Shown here piece by piece: positions 45,398 through 58,142 of a stretch of 64,000 bases of DNA. Source of the stretch: Cryptomeria japonica (taxonomy: Eukaryota; Streptophyta; Pinopsida; Cupressales; Cupressaceae); the NCBI RefSeq assembly GCF_030272615.1, contig NC_081406.1, positions 400,472,939-400,536,938 of the forward strand, read 5' to 3'. Numbering within the stretch: the first letter of the stretch is position 1; each line of letters begins with the position of its first letter. Position numbers and translations under genes: made by a program. A model generated the notes under the pieces. The model saw only the letters and a list, made by a program, of their open reading frames with translations. It searched no databases and had not been told where the DNA came from.

Positions 45398-47044
45398 TTA
45401 TTTCATAAATTCTTTTTTAGATGAGGGCTTACGATATAACTTCAATATATTCCCATTGACTAAAAACTTGAATCTAACAGGATCAATTGTTTTGAGTTGA
45501 ACATCGCTATTGCCAAATACCCGTGATACCTCATATGGGCCTAGCCATCTAGTGTGAAGCTTACCTAGATTATCTTGATACCTAAAATCATATAGGAGAG
45601 CCCAATCTCCGGATTGAAATTTTTTGTCCTTGATATATTTATCATGCCGTTTGATTCATTGATTTTGGAGGAGTTATGTGTGTTGTAGGGTAGTTGTTCT
45701 GACTTCATCTAACTCATTGAGTTGCATAATTCTTTCTTTTTGTCCATCAATAATATCCATCCCTAATTCAACTACTGCTCTTAAATTTTAAGCTCAAATT
45801 CAATGGGAATCATTGCTTTCTTTCCATAGAGAATCTCAAAAGGAGTAAACCCTGTTGTTATTTTCCATGATGTCCTATATGCCCAGACTGCTTTAGGTAA
45901 TCGATTTTCCCAATCTTTCCTATGAAGATTAACATTTTCGATAAGGATGCTTTCAATTTCCCTGTTTGTAATTTCTTCTTGTCCATTGGATTGAGGATGG
46001 TATGGTGTAGATTTTCTTTGTCTGATATTGTATTCATTCACTAATGTTGTAACAAGTTGAGATGTGAACTGTGCTCCTTGGTCTATGACAATTTCTCTAG
46101 GAACACCATATCTTGTGAAGATTTCTTCATATAAAAATTCAACAACCTTGTTATCTCTTGCATGTGTCATTGCCTTAGCTTCTACCCATTTGGTGACATA
46201 ATCAGTACAAACCAAAATGTAAGACTTACCATTAGAAGGTGGATCAATTGGTATGACAAAATCAAGGCCCCACTTGTCAAATGGTGTTACCACCACTTGA
46301 CGATGCAAGGGCATTTCATCTGATCTGGTTGGTCTTCCCATCCTTTGGCATTTTTCACATTGCCTTGTATACCTTGCTGCATCTTTAGGAAGGGTTGACC
46401 AATAATATAATGTGTTAAGTATTTTGATAGTTGTTCTCTTGGCTGCAAAATGTCCTCCACATGGTTCATCATGGCATGCATGCATGCAGTATATCATAGG
46501 TCTCATCTTCTCTCACACATCTCTGCATCACCTAATCTAGTCCTGTGTAAAATAAATATGCTGCTATCTTGGTTAATTTGAAACTTTTTTCAACAAGTAA
46601 TTTCCTTTCTTTTGGAGAAAAATGAGAGGGTACCTTATGAGCAACTAAATAGTTGGCTATATTAGCATACCATGGTGTTTGAATAACAATATATAATAGA
46701 TGCTCATCTGGAAAGGAATCATCCAAAATGGGTGATTATGGGTTTGTTGTTAAGCATGAAAAAAAATCAGCAACTACATTTGCTTTTCCTGGTTTGTCTA
46801 TGATTGTGATATCAAATTCTTGCATTATAAAATCCATCTAGCAAACCTTCTTGAAATTGAAGGTTTATTCATAAGGTATCTGATTGTTGCATGGTCAGTG
46901 TGGACATAGACTTTATGTTCAGTTATATAATGTCTGAACTTATTGAGAGCATAGATAACTGCCAACATTTCCTTCTCTATTACTGTGTAGTTAAATTCAG
47001 CATCCTGCAAGTTTTTGCTGACAAAATAGATTGCATGTTCCATT
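45398..47044 (-). pseudogene. Ty3/gypsy pol: RNase H and integrase, truncated by insertion
   Basis: Reading down from 47044: RNase H (VSKNLQDAEFNYTVIEKEML; KVYVHTDHATIRYLMN), a connection with stops (46820-46530), then integrase (46506-45781). Integrase shows the zinc-binding H...H...CEKC region (HACHDEPCGGHFAAKR ... CEKCQRMG), and the catalytic core with Asp in WGLDF, Asp in IVIDQGAQF and Glu in NGQEEITNR. It then reads TTGFTPFEILYGKKAMIPIE. The C-terminal part (about 45640-45398) has SGDWALLYDFRYQDNLGKLH and RWLGPYEV, and stops at TAA 45400-45398. No chromodomain is seen, so a non-chromovirus lineage is likely. RT and upstream parts are displaced beyond the right window edge by the element inserted at 47045. 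Confidence 0.88.
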
Positions 47045-47228
47045 TGTTGGAATCTAAGAACACTGAGAGGGGGGGGGGGGTGAATCAGTATTCTACCGAA
47101 ATAATCAATTTTACCCTTATTAAAATATGCATTCACCTACCAGTATATATAAGAATAAAAGAAGTAAAGCAATCAATAAGCCAATCACACAAAGAATTAT
47201 ATGTGGAAAACCTCAAAGAGGAAAAACC

Positions 47229-48470
47229 TATTAGAATAACTGGTGGACAACTGAGAGGTGGAGGGGTGAATCAGTTGTCAATAGATTATATTAATTAAAC
47301 CACTTTATAACCTTTAACCAGAGCACATAAACATTGAATACCGGAATAGCAGAAACAGATACCAGTAAGCAATAAAACTTAAGAATGCAACAAAGAATTA
47401 ACACAATGCAACCATACCACATAACACCATGATTTATACATGAAAAACTCGGTAAAGGGAAAAACCATGGTGGGAAGCCTACCCATAATCAGATAATACT
47501 TCTGCAAAAAGTATGTGATACACTAAGGGGCCTGCACATGGAGGAAGGCACATTGCCTAGAGCGTACTTCTCATTACAAAGGAGTCTCACTGACTACTGA
47601 GAGGTTATAACCACCTCAATATAATTGGACAACAATCTAGAAGAATGAATTGCCAGTGATAGCATCTACCATGCCTGATTATAGTCTCAGTTAAGCTCAA
47701 TACCAAAGGCCTTTGACCTCTTACATAAACCCAATTCGATCACCTATGATTGACCAAATCTCCTTCGCATATGATATTTCATTCCTTGACCATGACCATT
47801 AAAACCACGATCTACAATGAGATCTTACATCAATTTATACAAACCCTAAGGCCTAAACCAATTAGGTCGGCCACCTAAAAGATATTATAATAAGATCATT
47901 ACATACATCCATATTACAATGATATGCCATGTCGTCTTTAGACCAAAACAACATTAACCAATCCATAAATCATCATAGTAATGTGTAGAGAACACGTAAC
48001 ATGATACCGATCCATAATCTAGATGGGTACCAGACCTAATTTGGGTCCACCATGCCAAAGCGATGTCTCCAATCAGTCGAGGCATGATCAAGGATGATCT
48101 TATGCATCTTGAATTCCATCTGGAAGGTGTCCCAACACCACTTATGCATCTTGTCAAAGATTCTCAGTAAAAGCTCTGTCGATAAAACCTTAAACCCTTA
48201 CCGGTATAGGCTTACTAGAGTGTATGATAGAATCTGATCATCAAGTCAATACCAAATGACCAAAAAATACTCCAGAAACATCAAACCAAACATATTCCAT
48301 TGATCCAAACATGTCGATAGTATCCAATTGATAGTCCCTTCTGCCGGTAACACTAGTTCTTCCACCAGTAACCAAAATCTGTCTGCCAGTAACCAATCAT
48401 AATAGCTAGTGTTGACATCAATGACAAAACATCAATGCAACACATAATCAATTGCTTCATATTGTTAACA
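47229..48470 (-). repeat. 3' LTR of SIRE-like Copia, 1242 bp
   Basis: Ends TGTTAACAATATG (minus start at 48470) and TTCTAATA at 47229, where the terminal CA has become TA. It carries the GGTGGGAAGCCTACCC stem (47471-47485) and a TATA-like TGTATAAATTG near 47835. Confidence 0.9.
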
Positions 48471-48484
48471 ATATCCCCTTTGGA
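48471..48484 (-). other. Polypurine tract
   Basis: Minus strand CCAAAGGGGATAT abuts the 3' LTR. Confidence 0.75.
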
Positions 48485-48834
48485 ATTTATGACAACACTA
48501 GATGTGAGAAAGAAAACATCTAAGTGCCAAGAAATGCCAAGCATTTCTCATAGAAGATATAACAATGAAAAACTGAAAAATCCCAACAACCCCCCTAAGG
48601 AGTGTAGTCCAATCTGAAACTGATCTGAATTTGTCTCCCATATGACATATTATGACATTATTTTTCACATATAACTCTCCCCCTTTGACATCAATGCCAA
48701 AGATATGACATAGATATCAAAATCTTGTGAATCTCAAAGCTGACTACTCCCCCTAAGTAGTAGCACCACTACATCAATCCAGAGCAAAGGATAAAGCTCA
48801 TGATGCATACCAGACTGATGGTTTGCTCCATCAG

Positions 48835-51800
48835 TTAATTTTCTACCAAAGGGGTAGATACCTCTAACCTGTCTCTCAAATATTCAAATGATTCCTTAGA
48901 GAACGGTTTAGTGAATATATCTGCAATCTGCTCTTTAGTGTTCACATAAACTAATTTGAATTCCTTTTCTTCCACCTTTTCCTTCAGAAAGTTATATTTT
49001 ATTGAAATGTGCTTAGTCTTAGAGTGAAATAATAGATTCTTAGATATGTCAATAGCTATAGAGTTATCACAATAGATAACTACCGGTTCACTGCAATTTA
49101 CCTTGATATCCTTCAACATTTGCTTCATCCATAAGACTTGAGTGCAATTAGTTGTTGTTGCAACATATTCAGCTTTTGCAGTAGATAAAGAAATGAATGA
49201 TTGTTTTTGCTGATCCATGAAACCAATTTCTTTCCAAGAAAGAAAGCTCCACCAGAAGTTCTCTTCCTGTCATCAATATCTCCTGCCCAATCTGAGTCTG
49301 TATATGCACATAAAGTGAAGTTATCATCTCTAGAATACCATAAGCCATATTCTGTTGTTCCTTGCAAATACCGGAATATCCTCTTTACTACACATTCATG
49401 ATTTTCTTTAGGATTACTTTGATATCTTGAAATAATACTTACTGCATTCATAATATCCGGTCTAGTATGAGTTAGATATAACAAGCCACCAATCATAGAC
49501 TTATACCTTGTTGAATTTACCAGTGCAGATGTGTCTTTGATAGATAATTTCTCACTTGTCACCATATGAGTGCTTACCGGTTTGGAATTATCCATACCCA
49601 ACTTCTTCAACAATTCCCTTAGATACTTAGTTTGATAGATAAAAATGCCTTTGTCAGTTTGAGTAATCTGCAAACCTAAGAAAAATCTCATCTCACCAAT
49701 CATAGACATTTCAAATTCATTCTTCATGTTATTAGAGAATTCCATGCACAATTTATCTTCACCTCCAAAAATGACATCATCAATAAATACTTCAATAATC
49801 AAAATATCATCATCAATGATCTTGTAATATAAATTACTGTCAGTACTGCCTTTAGTAAAACCAAGCTTCAAAACATATTTATCCAACCTTGCATACCAAG
49901 CTCTAGGAGCTTGTTTCAATCCATATAATACTTTCCTTAACCTACAAACCATATCTTTGTCATCTATTAGTGAAAATCCATCAAGCTGCTCAATGTATAC
50001 TTCTTCCTCAAGTTCACCATTCAAAAATGCACATTTAACATCCATTTGATAGACATTATAGTTCTTGTATGCGGCATAGGCAAAAAATAGTCCAACAATT
50101 TCAATTTTAGATACTGGTGCAAATGTCTCACCATATTTAATTCCTTCCATTTGAGAATATCCTTTATAAATCAGTCTAGCCTTGTTTCTTACAAATTGAC
50201 CATCCTCATTTAGTTTATTTCTAAAAACCCATTTAGTTCCAATAACATTCTTATTTTTAGGTTGAGGAAGTCCAAGTCTTATTCTTCTCTATCTGATCTA
50301 ATTTATCTTCCATAGCCTTTAACCAATGTTTATCTTTACAAGCTTCAATAATAGATGCCAGTTCAATTTGAGAAATAAGACATACCTCTTCACTTGCCAG
50401 TCTTCTTCTTGTCATAAATCCCTTGTTCCTATCTCCAATGATTTGATCTTTAAAATGATTTAACCTTACATACCTTGGTGTCTTCTGAACTTTAGGTTCA
50501 CTGTTCTGATCATCAGTCACAGTTGAATTTTCTGATTGTACTGGTGTAACTTTCTCAGTGTCTTGTACCAGTTGAGACATTGTCTGTTCAATTATGATCA
50601 TTTCCACTGTCGATTATCTATCATATGATATAGATTGATCTCTATATTGCTCATCCACTTTCACATTTGTGCTCTCCACAATTTCTGCAATCTTTTGTTA
50701 TAACATCTATATGCTTTGCTCTGAATTGAATATCCAAGAAATATCCCTTCATCACATCTAGGATCAAAGTTCCCAATTGAATCATCCCTTTTGATATAAC
50801 ATTTACTTCCAAAAATTCTGAAATATTTAATAGTAGGTGTATGTCCAAACCATAATTCATAAGGAGTCTTACCGGTTTCACCTTTGATATGAACTCTATT
50901 GAATGTGTAGACTGTTGTACTCACTACTTCTCTCTAGTATATGTGAGGCAATTTGGCTTCCATTATCATGGTTCTTTCTACATCTAACATGGTTCTATTC
51001 TTCCTTTCTACTACTCCATTCTGCTGAGGAGTCCAGGGTGCAGATAATTATCTCCTAATTCCATTTATCTCACAAAAAACTGTTAAATTCATGAGATGTG
51101 AACTCACCGCCTTGATCTGATCTCAGACATTTGATTTTCAATCCAGTTTTTGTTTCCACCTTTTCTTTGAGGATCTTGAATTTCTCAAAAGCTTTAGACT
51201 TCTCCCTTATAAAATTCACCCACATCATTCTAGAATAATCATCTATTATTAGCATGAAGTACCTATCACCTTGAAAGCTTCTGGTCCTTGCTAGACCACA
51301 TAAGTCAGTATGAATCAAATCAAGCACATCATTAGATTTATCATGTATGCTCTTAAAATAAGTTCTAACTTGCTTTCCCAATTGACATTCCTTACATACC
51401 AGATTATGAGGCTTTATAATCTTAGGTATATCTCTAACTGCCTTTGTTGAACTGATCTTAACAATACAATCAAAATTGACACAACCTCTTATGCCATAAC
51501 CAACTCTCATCAATATGAGAAATCAAACATGTCTTATTACCAGTGTTCAAGTGAAAGATATTACCTCTAGACTGAGTACCAGTTGCTATCTCCAAACCAA
51601 TTCTGTTAATAATTTTGCAATTTCTATCTTGAACTGAAGTTGGAATCCCTTAGCCACCAATTGACCAACACTTAAAATATTATTCTTTAAACCTTCTACA
51701 TAATAGAAATTATTAGTATTATGCTTACCATCCAGAGAAATAATACCTCTACCTTTAATCATACATGCTTTTTCATCCCCAAATCTAACTTGATCGCCAT

Positions 51801-52814
51801 TGTATTCTTGTAGGGACATAAATTTTCTTTTATCTCCAGTCATATGATGTGATCATCCACTATCAATTACCCATTCATCCTCATCTTCAACTTTTGCTGC
51901 CAGGGCCTTTTCTTCATTCTTGATAGCCAGTTCCGGTTCATCTTCCTTTAAAGCATAGAATACCCATTCCTTTCCATTGCCGGATCCACTAGCACAGTCT
52001 CCTATCGGTTCATCCTCTGAGTCATCACTTACTCCTTCTTCATCCGCTATGTAGCATAGTTTGTTTTTCTTGAATCTATATTTGTTTTGATTAGGCTTAA
52101 ATGATTTATTAACTCTTTCTTCAAATAGTGCATTCATTTCAGGACATCTAGATGTAAAATGACCAATCTTATTACATGCAAAACATTTAAAAGGTTCTTT
52201 TCCTTCATACTTACTTCCTGCCAGTCCTTTAGGCACTCTTCTAGCAGAATAAGGCTTCAAGTTGCTCAAATTCTTCATCCTCTTTCCTCATATCTTCCAA
52301 TTCTTTTGCATATAGGGCTTTCCAATCACTTTTGCCGGTAGATGATGATACATTAAAAGCAGGTTTAGACTTTGCAGCTCTAGAGGGTCGAAATTCTTCA
52401 AGCTCAAAAGCAGATAATTTCCCAATCAGAATATCTCTGTTAACTGAAGTGTTTAAGTTTAGAAATTTTTACAGTTGGGTCACCTTCATTCAGAGTTTGG
52501 AATTTATCCCACATAACCTTTCTAGATGATTTATTAGTCAATCCCATGATTTTCTCATCAATGAGTGCACATAGGAGGGCTTCTCTAGCTCTGCAATCAT
52601 TTTCAATATTTTTGTCCAAGTCTGCAGGAGCAAGATTGATAGATGTCAGATCATAAGGTGTATATCCTTTCTTAGGGATCTCCCAAATATTCTTGCCAAG
52701 ACATTTAAAATGAGTCTCCATTCAGATTTTCCATATCCCATAGTTTGTTCCATCAAGCTTAGGGATTTCTCTTCTGAAAATAGTTGCCAGTGGATTTGAA
52801 GTATTAGTTGCCAT
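48835..52814 (-). pseudogene. SIRE-like Copia gag-pol polyprotein
   Basis: Start ATG at 52814-52812, 46 bases past the LTR-primer region, reading MATNTSNPLATIFRREIPKL. Gag (to about 52440) has a UBN2-type core (LCALIDEKIMGLTNKSSRKV). The knuckle CFACNKIGHFTSRC is at about 52190-52150. The protease is at 51860-51830 (EWVIDSG, a stop, SHHMTGDKRKF). Integrase (51513-50660) has CKECQLGKQ, IHTDLCGL, LIIDDYSRMMWVNFIREKSK and WTPQQNGVVERKNR. RT (50607-49300) has YGLKQAPRAWYARLDKY and a VFIDDVIFGG active site. RNase H (about 49330-48835) has DSDWAGD, SLSTAKAEYVATTTN and YCDNSIAIDISKN. About eight stops and one frameshift near 49205. The best pol in the window, but not functional. Confidence 0.93.
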
Positions 52815-52859
52815 AGGATCTACCTCAAGTGGTTAAGCTTTTGCAAAAAGAGGACCAAG

Positions 52860-52871
52860 GCTCTGATACCA
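52860..52871 (-). other. Primer-binding site
   Basis: Minus strand TGGTATCAGAGC, two bases from the LTR end at 52874. Confidence 0.9.
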
Positions 52872-53548
52872 ATTGTTAGAATAACCGGTGGACAACTGAG
52901 AGTGGGGGGGTGAATCAGTTGTCAACATATTATATTAATAAAACCACTTTATAACCTTTAACTAGAGCACATAAACATAATACCGGAATAGCAGAAACAG
53001 ATACCGGTAAGCAATAAAACTTAAGAATGCAACAGAGAATTAACACAATGCAACCATACCACATAACACCATGATTTGTATGTGGAAAACCTGGTAAAGG
53101 GAAAAACCATGATGGGAAGCCTACCCACAATCAGATAATACTTCTGCAGAAATTATGTGATATAATAAGGGGCCTGCACATGCAGGAAGGCACACTACCT
53201 AGAGCGTACTGCTCATTACAAAGGACTCTCATTGACTACATAGAATTTATAACCACCTTAATATAATTAGACAAAAATCCAGAAGAATGAACTGCTAGTG
53301 ATAGAGTCTTCCATGCCTGATTACAATCCCGGTTAAGCTCAATACCAGAGGCCTTTGACCTCTTACATAAACCCAATTCGATCACCTATGATTGAGCAAT
53401 TCTCCTTCACATATGATATTTCATTCCTTAACCACAACCATTAAAACCATGATCTATAATGAGATCCTACATCAATTTATACAAACCCTAAGGCCTAAAC
53501 CAATTAGGTCGGCCACCTAAAAGATATTACAATAATATCATTACATAC

Positions 53549-54659
53549 TATATACACCTAAAAATGGTCTGAAGATAGTTAATTAAATACGTAGTTATTT
53601 GATTAATTCCCCTTCCCAATTAATTGAATTCACAAGCAATTTAATTAATTTCTCTATTCATCTACTAGTAAATAAATCTAAATGATTTATTTATATAGTT
53701 CATCTCACATCCCCCTTTCGATTAATTAATTCTCAATTAATTAATGTCTCCCCATACTAATCAATTCTTCTCATCCTTAATTAAGATTAACAAACTCAAG
53801 TTTGTTGAGATTAATTATCATTTTCCAATTATTTGAATTTCTAAATTCAAATGAGCACATGGCTCCTAACTTTAACAACCCAACCTAACCATCCCCTAAC
53901 TTAACCCATTCAATCTAATCTTGAGTCTAACTAAAACCTATCCTATCTTGCACATTCTAACCTCCTTATCCTAACCTCTCATGGTGTGGATATTCTCTCC
54001 TTGAGACACATGGCACTTTTGCCACATGTCTCCTCCCTTGGACACTTGTCCTCTCATGAGCAAGGCTCCTTGACACTTGTCACCACGGAGATGACAAGTG
54101 TCCCTTCCCCCAACCTCTTCTCCAACTTCCTCAATCTTGGCCCTTGATATCTTTAGATCAAATCTGGACCGTCGATTCCTGCCACCTCAGCTTTGGCCTT
54201 GGAATTCCTATAAATACCCCTCATTTTGGAGCAATATGGATCCCATCTCATTTTCATCTTATGCATGGTTATTATAGGCATATCGATCCCATCTCATATC
54301 AATTTAGGCATCATTACTATAGGCAATTTGCATTTCGATTATCTAGTAATTAGATTTGGAATTGATCATAGCATGTTAATCTAGTTTCTTACATCATGCA
54401 TTTCATATCATCTCCATAATCAATCATGATCAATTAGCTACTCAACTCTTGAGTTGCCACTTTGGAGGTCATTGCTCCGCTGAGAGTCCATCAATACAAC
54501 ACCTTCAAGGTCCTCAAGAATAGAGGAAAATGGGACATTTCAAGGAAGGCTTATGGTTTGCATCTTTGATTTAGTTTTTCAATTAAGCTTTTCAATTATG
54601 TTTTTATTATCTCATTATATGTGTATGCCTTTTATACTAACCAAATTTTTGGCATCACA
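53549..54659 (+). repeat. 5' LTR, 1111 bp
   Basis: Begins TATATACACCTAAAAATGG (TG changed to TA) and ends GGCATCACA. It differs from the 3' LTR by scattered substitutions and a roughly 15-base length change near 54285. TATA box at 54207-54216; hairpin at about 54073-54103. Confidence 0.92.
54207..54216 (+). promoter_or_regulatory. TATA box in 5' LTR
   Basis: CCTATAAATA, about 660 bases from the LTR start; the same box is at 59079-59088 in the 3' LTR. Confidence 0.7.
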
Positions 54660-54779
54660 TCAGAAATATACATCACAAAAAGGTGTGTACATAAATAGAT
54701 CAATGTCCCATATTAGTTTGACCACTCAGACGTGGAGCAAAACTCTATCCTGATGCGGCAGGTAGAGTAGCACCAACTA

Positions 54780-56770
54780 GTACCCCTATACCTGAGTCCC
54801 CACCTGGGGGAGCTCTCTGAAGTGGCCTTGTCACTCCTCGACTCTCAGTCTAGCTCTAAGCCAATCTTTGGCTCAGCTGTGAAAATCCTGGAGCCCTCCA
54901 CTCAGGAGGAACAACAGTAAAGTATAATGTCCTGTAATACTCAGCCTCTCGGATACCCTGGCAGATCATCTTCAGGGCGCTCTTCCCTGAAGTAGACCCT
55001 CCTGACAACTGTACCTGTGTCTCAGCCTACCAACACCTATCCATAGCTATGTCTCTCTCGACTAGGAGAGAAGCCATCCGAGTCTCTAGCTGGGCCATCT
55101 GAGAGTCCCTCTCTGCTAGTCGACTCTCTAGCTGCTGAACCTGAGCCTGTAAGTTTGTAATCTGAGCCTGCTGCTAATGCAATGACATCGTACTGAGGAT
55201 CCGTCAAGGTGCCTCTTCCTATGGCTGCTCAGCCTGTGATACTATCGTAGGTTCTTGCTCAAATGGGGGTCCCTCATGCTCTGGAACCTAATGCTCCTGA
55301 TCCCCTGGACTTGATCTCCTGCGTCTAACCACTTGGGCCATCCAATCTGTATATACATCCCTAGCAGATCTGAAACTGCTAGCTCCTGGTGTGCCTATCG
55401 CTGCCACTACCACTGCTTGACCATCTCCCTCATCATCATCTGCCCCATCTCCCCCATCATCATCTCCTCCATCATCATCACCAGCACCCTGATCTCCTGC
55501 ATCTCCTCCATATCCATCTCCATCTCCACTATCATTTGTCTCGACCACCCCTCCGTCGTCTAGGAGCTCTGTGTCATGGTCTCTCATCATCCTCATCTAA
55601 CAATGGCTCTAGCTCATTCGGATATGTCAGCCTCGAAAACCTATGTGCAATACAATACATGGCGTACTCATGTGTCATCCCGCTATCCATCACACCTGGA
55701 AGATAATCCCAATCCATAGGCCCCAATGATCAATACTCTACGTAGGCATGGTCACATGAAATTTAAGGCCCCCAAGTATCCACATCCAATGTCCGATGAG
55801 CATAATGAGCTGTACCCTGTGGTATCCCCTGTATCCTGCCATACTATCTCAATACTCTCATACAAGGAAATTGCTTGATGATGTAAGGTGTCGAGCCAAT
55901 TAGATATCGCGTCCTGAATACATATGGCATCTCCGCTGCATCCTCCGGCCAAATCTCGCAGTCCCTGTCTGGCCTCCATATCATAGTATCTAGGTCATCC
56001 AAAGTCCGTCTCCAGTACTCTAATTTGCCTAGCTTTCACTAGACAATGACACCAGGATACCTGTTAGCATAAGGTCTACCTACAGGTCTCTCTCTGTCTG
56101 CCAATGGTCATGTGATAGGTAAATGCTCCCAGGCCCATATCTGAAGCAAAGTCACCCCTACTGATAATGCAGCTGATCCCTGGTATACAACTCGGTGTAA
56201 GTCATGATACAAATGTGCTAACATACATGATCCCCATGAAAATCGGGTCCCCTCTGTCACCATCTGCTCAAGCAGATGACCCCATCTGATAGATAATCCC
56301 TTTGACCTATGATCAGGACAAAGGAGGCCTCCAATGAATCCAACAAGCACAGTCAGTAACGTGGCATACCCTAGCTCTAACATCTCCTGCCACGCAATAT
56401 CATACCCGTCGATCTCGTCATCCTCAAACATGTGACAAAGTGCCTCTGTCCCACCCCACTCATTGAGATCATAATATACTAAATTGCCCATCACAGGGAT
56501 CCACAAAATTTGGTAGACATCCTCGGGTGTCACCGTCATCTCTCCAGTCGGCAAGTGAAACATGTTATGTTCACTATGCCAGTGCTCTACTAAAGCTGTT
56601 AGTAATCCCCAGTTTATCAGAGGTCGGGGCATGTCAAGAAGGGAAGACATACCACATCTGCTAATGTGATCTCACTCCGCCTGACTAAGGCAGGGTATCA
56701 ACATCCATGTCTTCAGGAAACGCTCCCGAGACTGAAGAATGCTAAAGTGCTCTTGCAATCAAATCACTTC
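54780..56770 (-). pseudogene. Plant mobile domain (PMD) protein with acidic linker and coiled coil
   Basis: PMD proteins are plant proteins related to the MAIL1/MAIN group; related domains are also carried by transposable elements. Reading down from about 56770: RERFLKTWMLIPCLSQAE, a stop, then 56650-56108 with LINWGLLTALVEHWHSEHNM, FHLPTGEMTVTPEDVYQILW and LLQIWAWEHLPIT, all typical PMD blocks. The second half of the domain (about 56000-55760) has CEIWPEDAAEMPYVFRTRYL in a shifted frame. A strongly acidic G/D-rich stretch follows (55530-55400). Last is a coiled coil near 55190-55060 (QAQVQQLESRLAERDSQMAQ). About six stops and two frameshifts mark a pseudogene of roughly 650 codons. It is antisense to its host LTR element. 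Confidence 0.75.
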
Positions 56771-57276
56771 ATCATATCAATTTCTTGATTTATCTATCTA
56801 TCAAATCAATCTATCTATCAGTCTATTTTTCTCAATTGAGATTTTTATCAAATCTCATTGGGCCCCTATCAATGATGTTCATCTATCATGAGGTCATTAT
56901 CAATCTTATCTCATCTCGCGCATGCATCGAGATAATCAGAACTGATCAACAAATTTAACAATTAGGAGCATCTAATTTTATCAATTAGATAGCTAATCAA
57001 ATCTTACCCTATCAAAAATCCAAAAATCAAATCAAATCCTACCCTTTCAAAAATCAAATCCAATTGACAGCAAATTTGAAGAATCAAAAAATTGAAAAAC
57101 TCATCAAAATAAAAAATCGCGAAAAACTCATCAACCAATTGCCAAATTGAAATCAAAAGTCGCGAAAATCATCATCCAATCATCAAAATAAAAAATCGAA
57201 AAATCAAATCAGAATCATCAAAAAATCAAAAAAATTAGTTAAAAAAAAAGAAAAAAAAATATATATATTTTTCTAA

Positions 57277-57470
57277 GGCCCCCCCGGGTTGGCGCCCAAG
57301 GCGCTACCCGCGGTGCCGGTGGCACCGCTCGCGGTGCTCAAGGCGCCTGCGGTGGCGCCACCTGCAGTGCCCGTGGCGCCTGCGGTGGTGCCGGCGGTGC
57401 CGCCCACCGCGACGCCCATGGTGGCGCCTGCGGCGCCAGTGGTGACCACCGCCGACCTCTTCCCTCTCCC
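57277..57470. repeat. GC-rich imperfect tandem block
   Basis: About 190 bases of mostly G and C in strongly AT-rich surroundings. The core GTGGCGCCTGCGGTGG-like motif recurs near 57341, 57373 and 57421. Open frames across it are low-complexity Ala/Pro/Val or His/Arg and are not credible genes. Confidence 0.75.
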
Positions 57471-58142
57471 ACCCAATTTTTGAAAAATGCATGAATAATT
57501 TTTTGGGGGGGTTTTGAGTGAATTTTTAAAAAAAATCCAAAAAACCCATTTCACTACTCGAAAAATCCATCTCAAAAATGCAATTTTCTCCCCAACCCAT
57601 CTGACGAAAATGCTAAAAAATGATTTTTTATGCTAATAGCTAAATTTAAAAAAAAAAATCAACAAAGATGGGTTTTCTCGAAGTGCGTACCGATGGACCG
57701 TATGCCTGAGGACGATCATATCGCCGAACTCGTTCGAACCTATGTTGGTGATACGGGATCGCCATTTCCTTCCTCCAGAGCAATTTTTCTCCAACAACTG
57801 CATTGCAGAAATGAGAAGTGGAAAAATGAATTCACCTTTTTAAACTCATAATGAGGCATTTAAGTGGGATTTTTATTCCACTTATTGTTAATCATCTAAT
57901 CAACTAATCAGTCTGGCAGGACGACATTTTCAAATTTCTTATCAGGAAATGAATCGGATTGACTCTACAAATCTCTAAACATTGGAAAATCATTAAAAAT
58001 CTAAAAATTTCAAAAATTTCAAAAATTTCAAAAATTTCAAAAAAATAAAAAAATCGTGAAAAATTCAAAATCATTCGAAAATTATCCGATTCATCTCCCA
58101 AGGGGGCATCCTCGCATCAATTTTTATCAATCAGAGTTCGGG

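Noticed and set aside
47045-48470. Two solo LTRs side by side
   Set aside because: The first (47045-47228) continues at 60093-61754, and the second is the 3' LTR of the Copia ending at 60087, as shown by the shared AAACC flanks.
48835-52814. Integrated plant pararetrovirus
   Set aside because: Domain order PR-INT-RT-RH, LTRs and target duplications are those of Copia; no movement protein or coat protein of that virus group was seen.
55333-55706. His/Pro/Ile-rich plus-strand frames
   Set aside because: Shadow of the acidic G/D-rich linker of the minus-strand PMD gene.
57273-57575. Ala/Pro/Val-rich or Gly/Ala-rich ORFs in the GC block
   Set aside because: Compositional by-product of a GC-rich tandem repeat; no domain, and frames are open on both strands.
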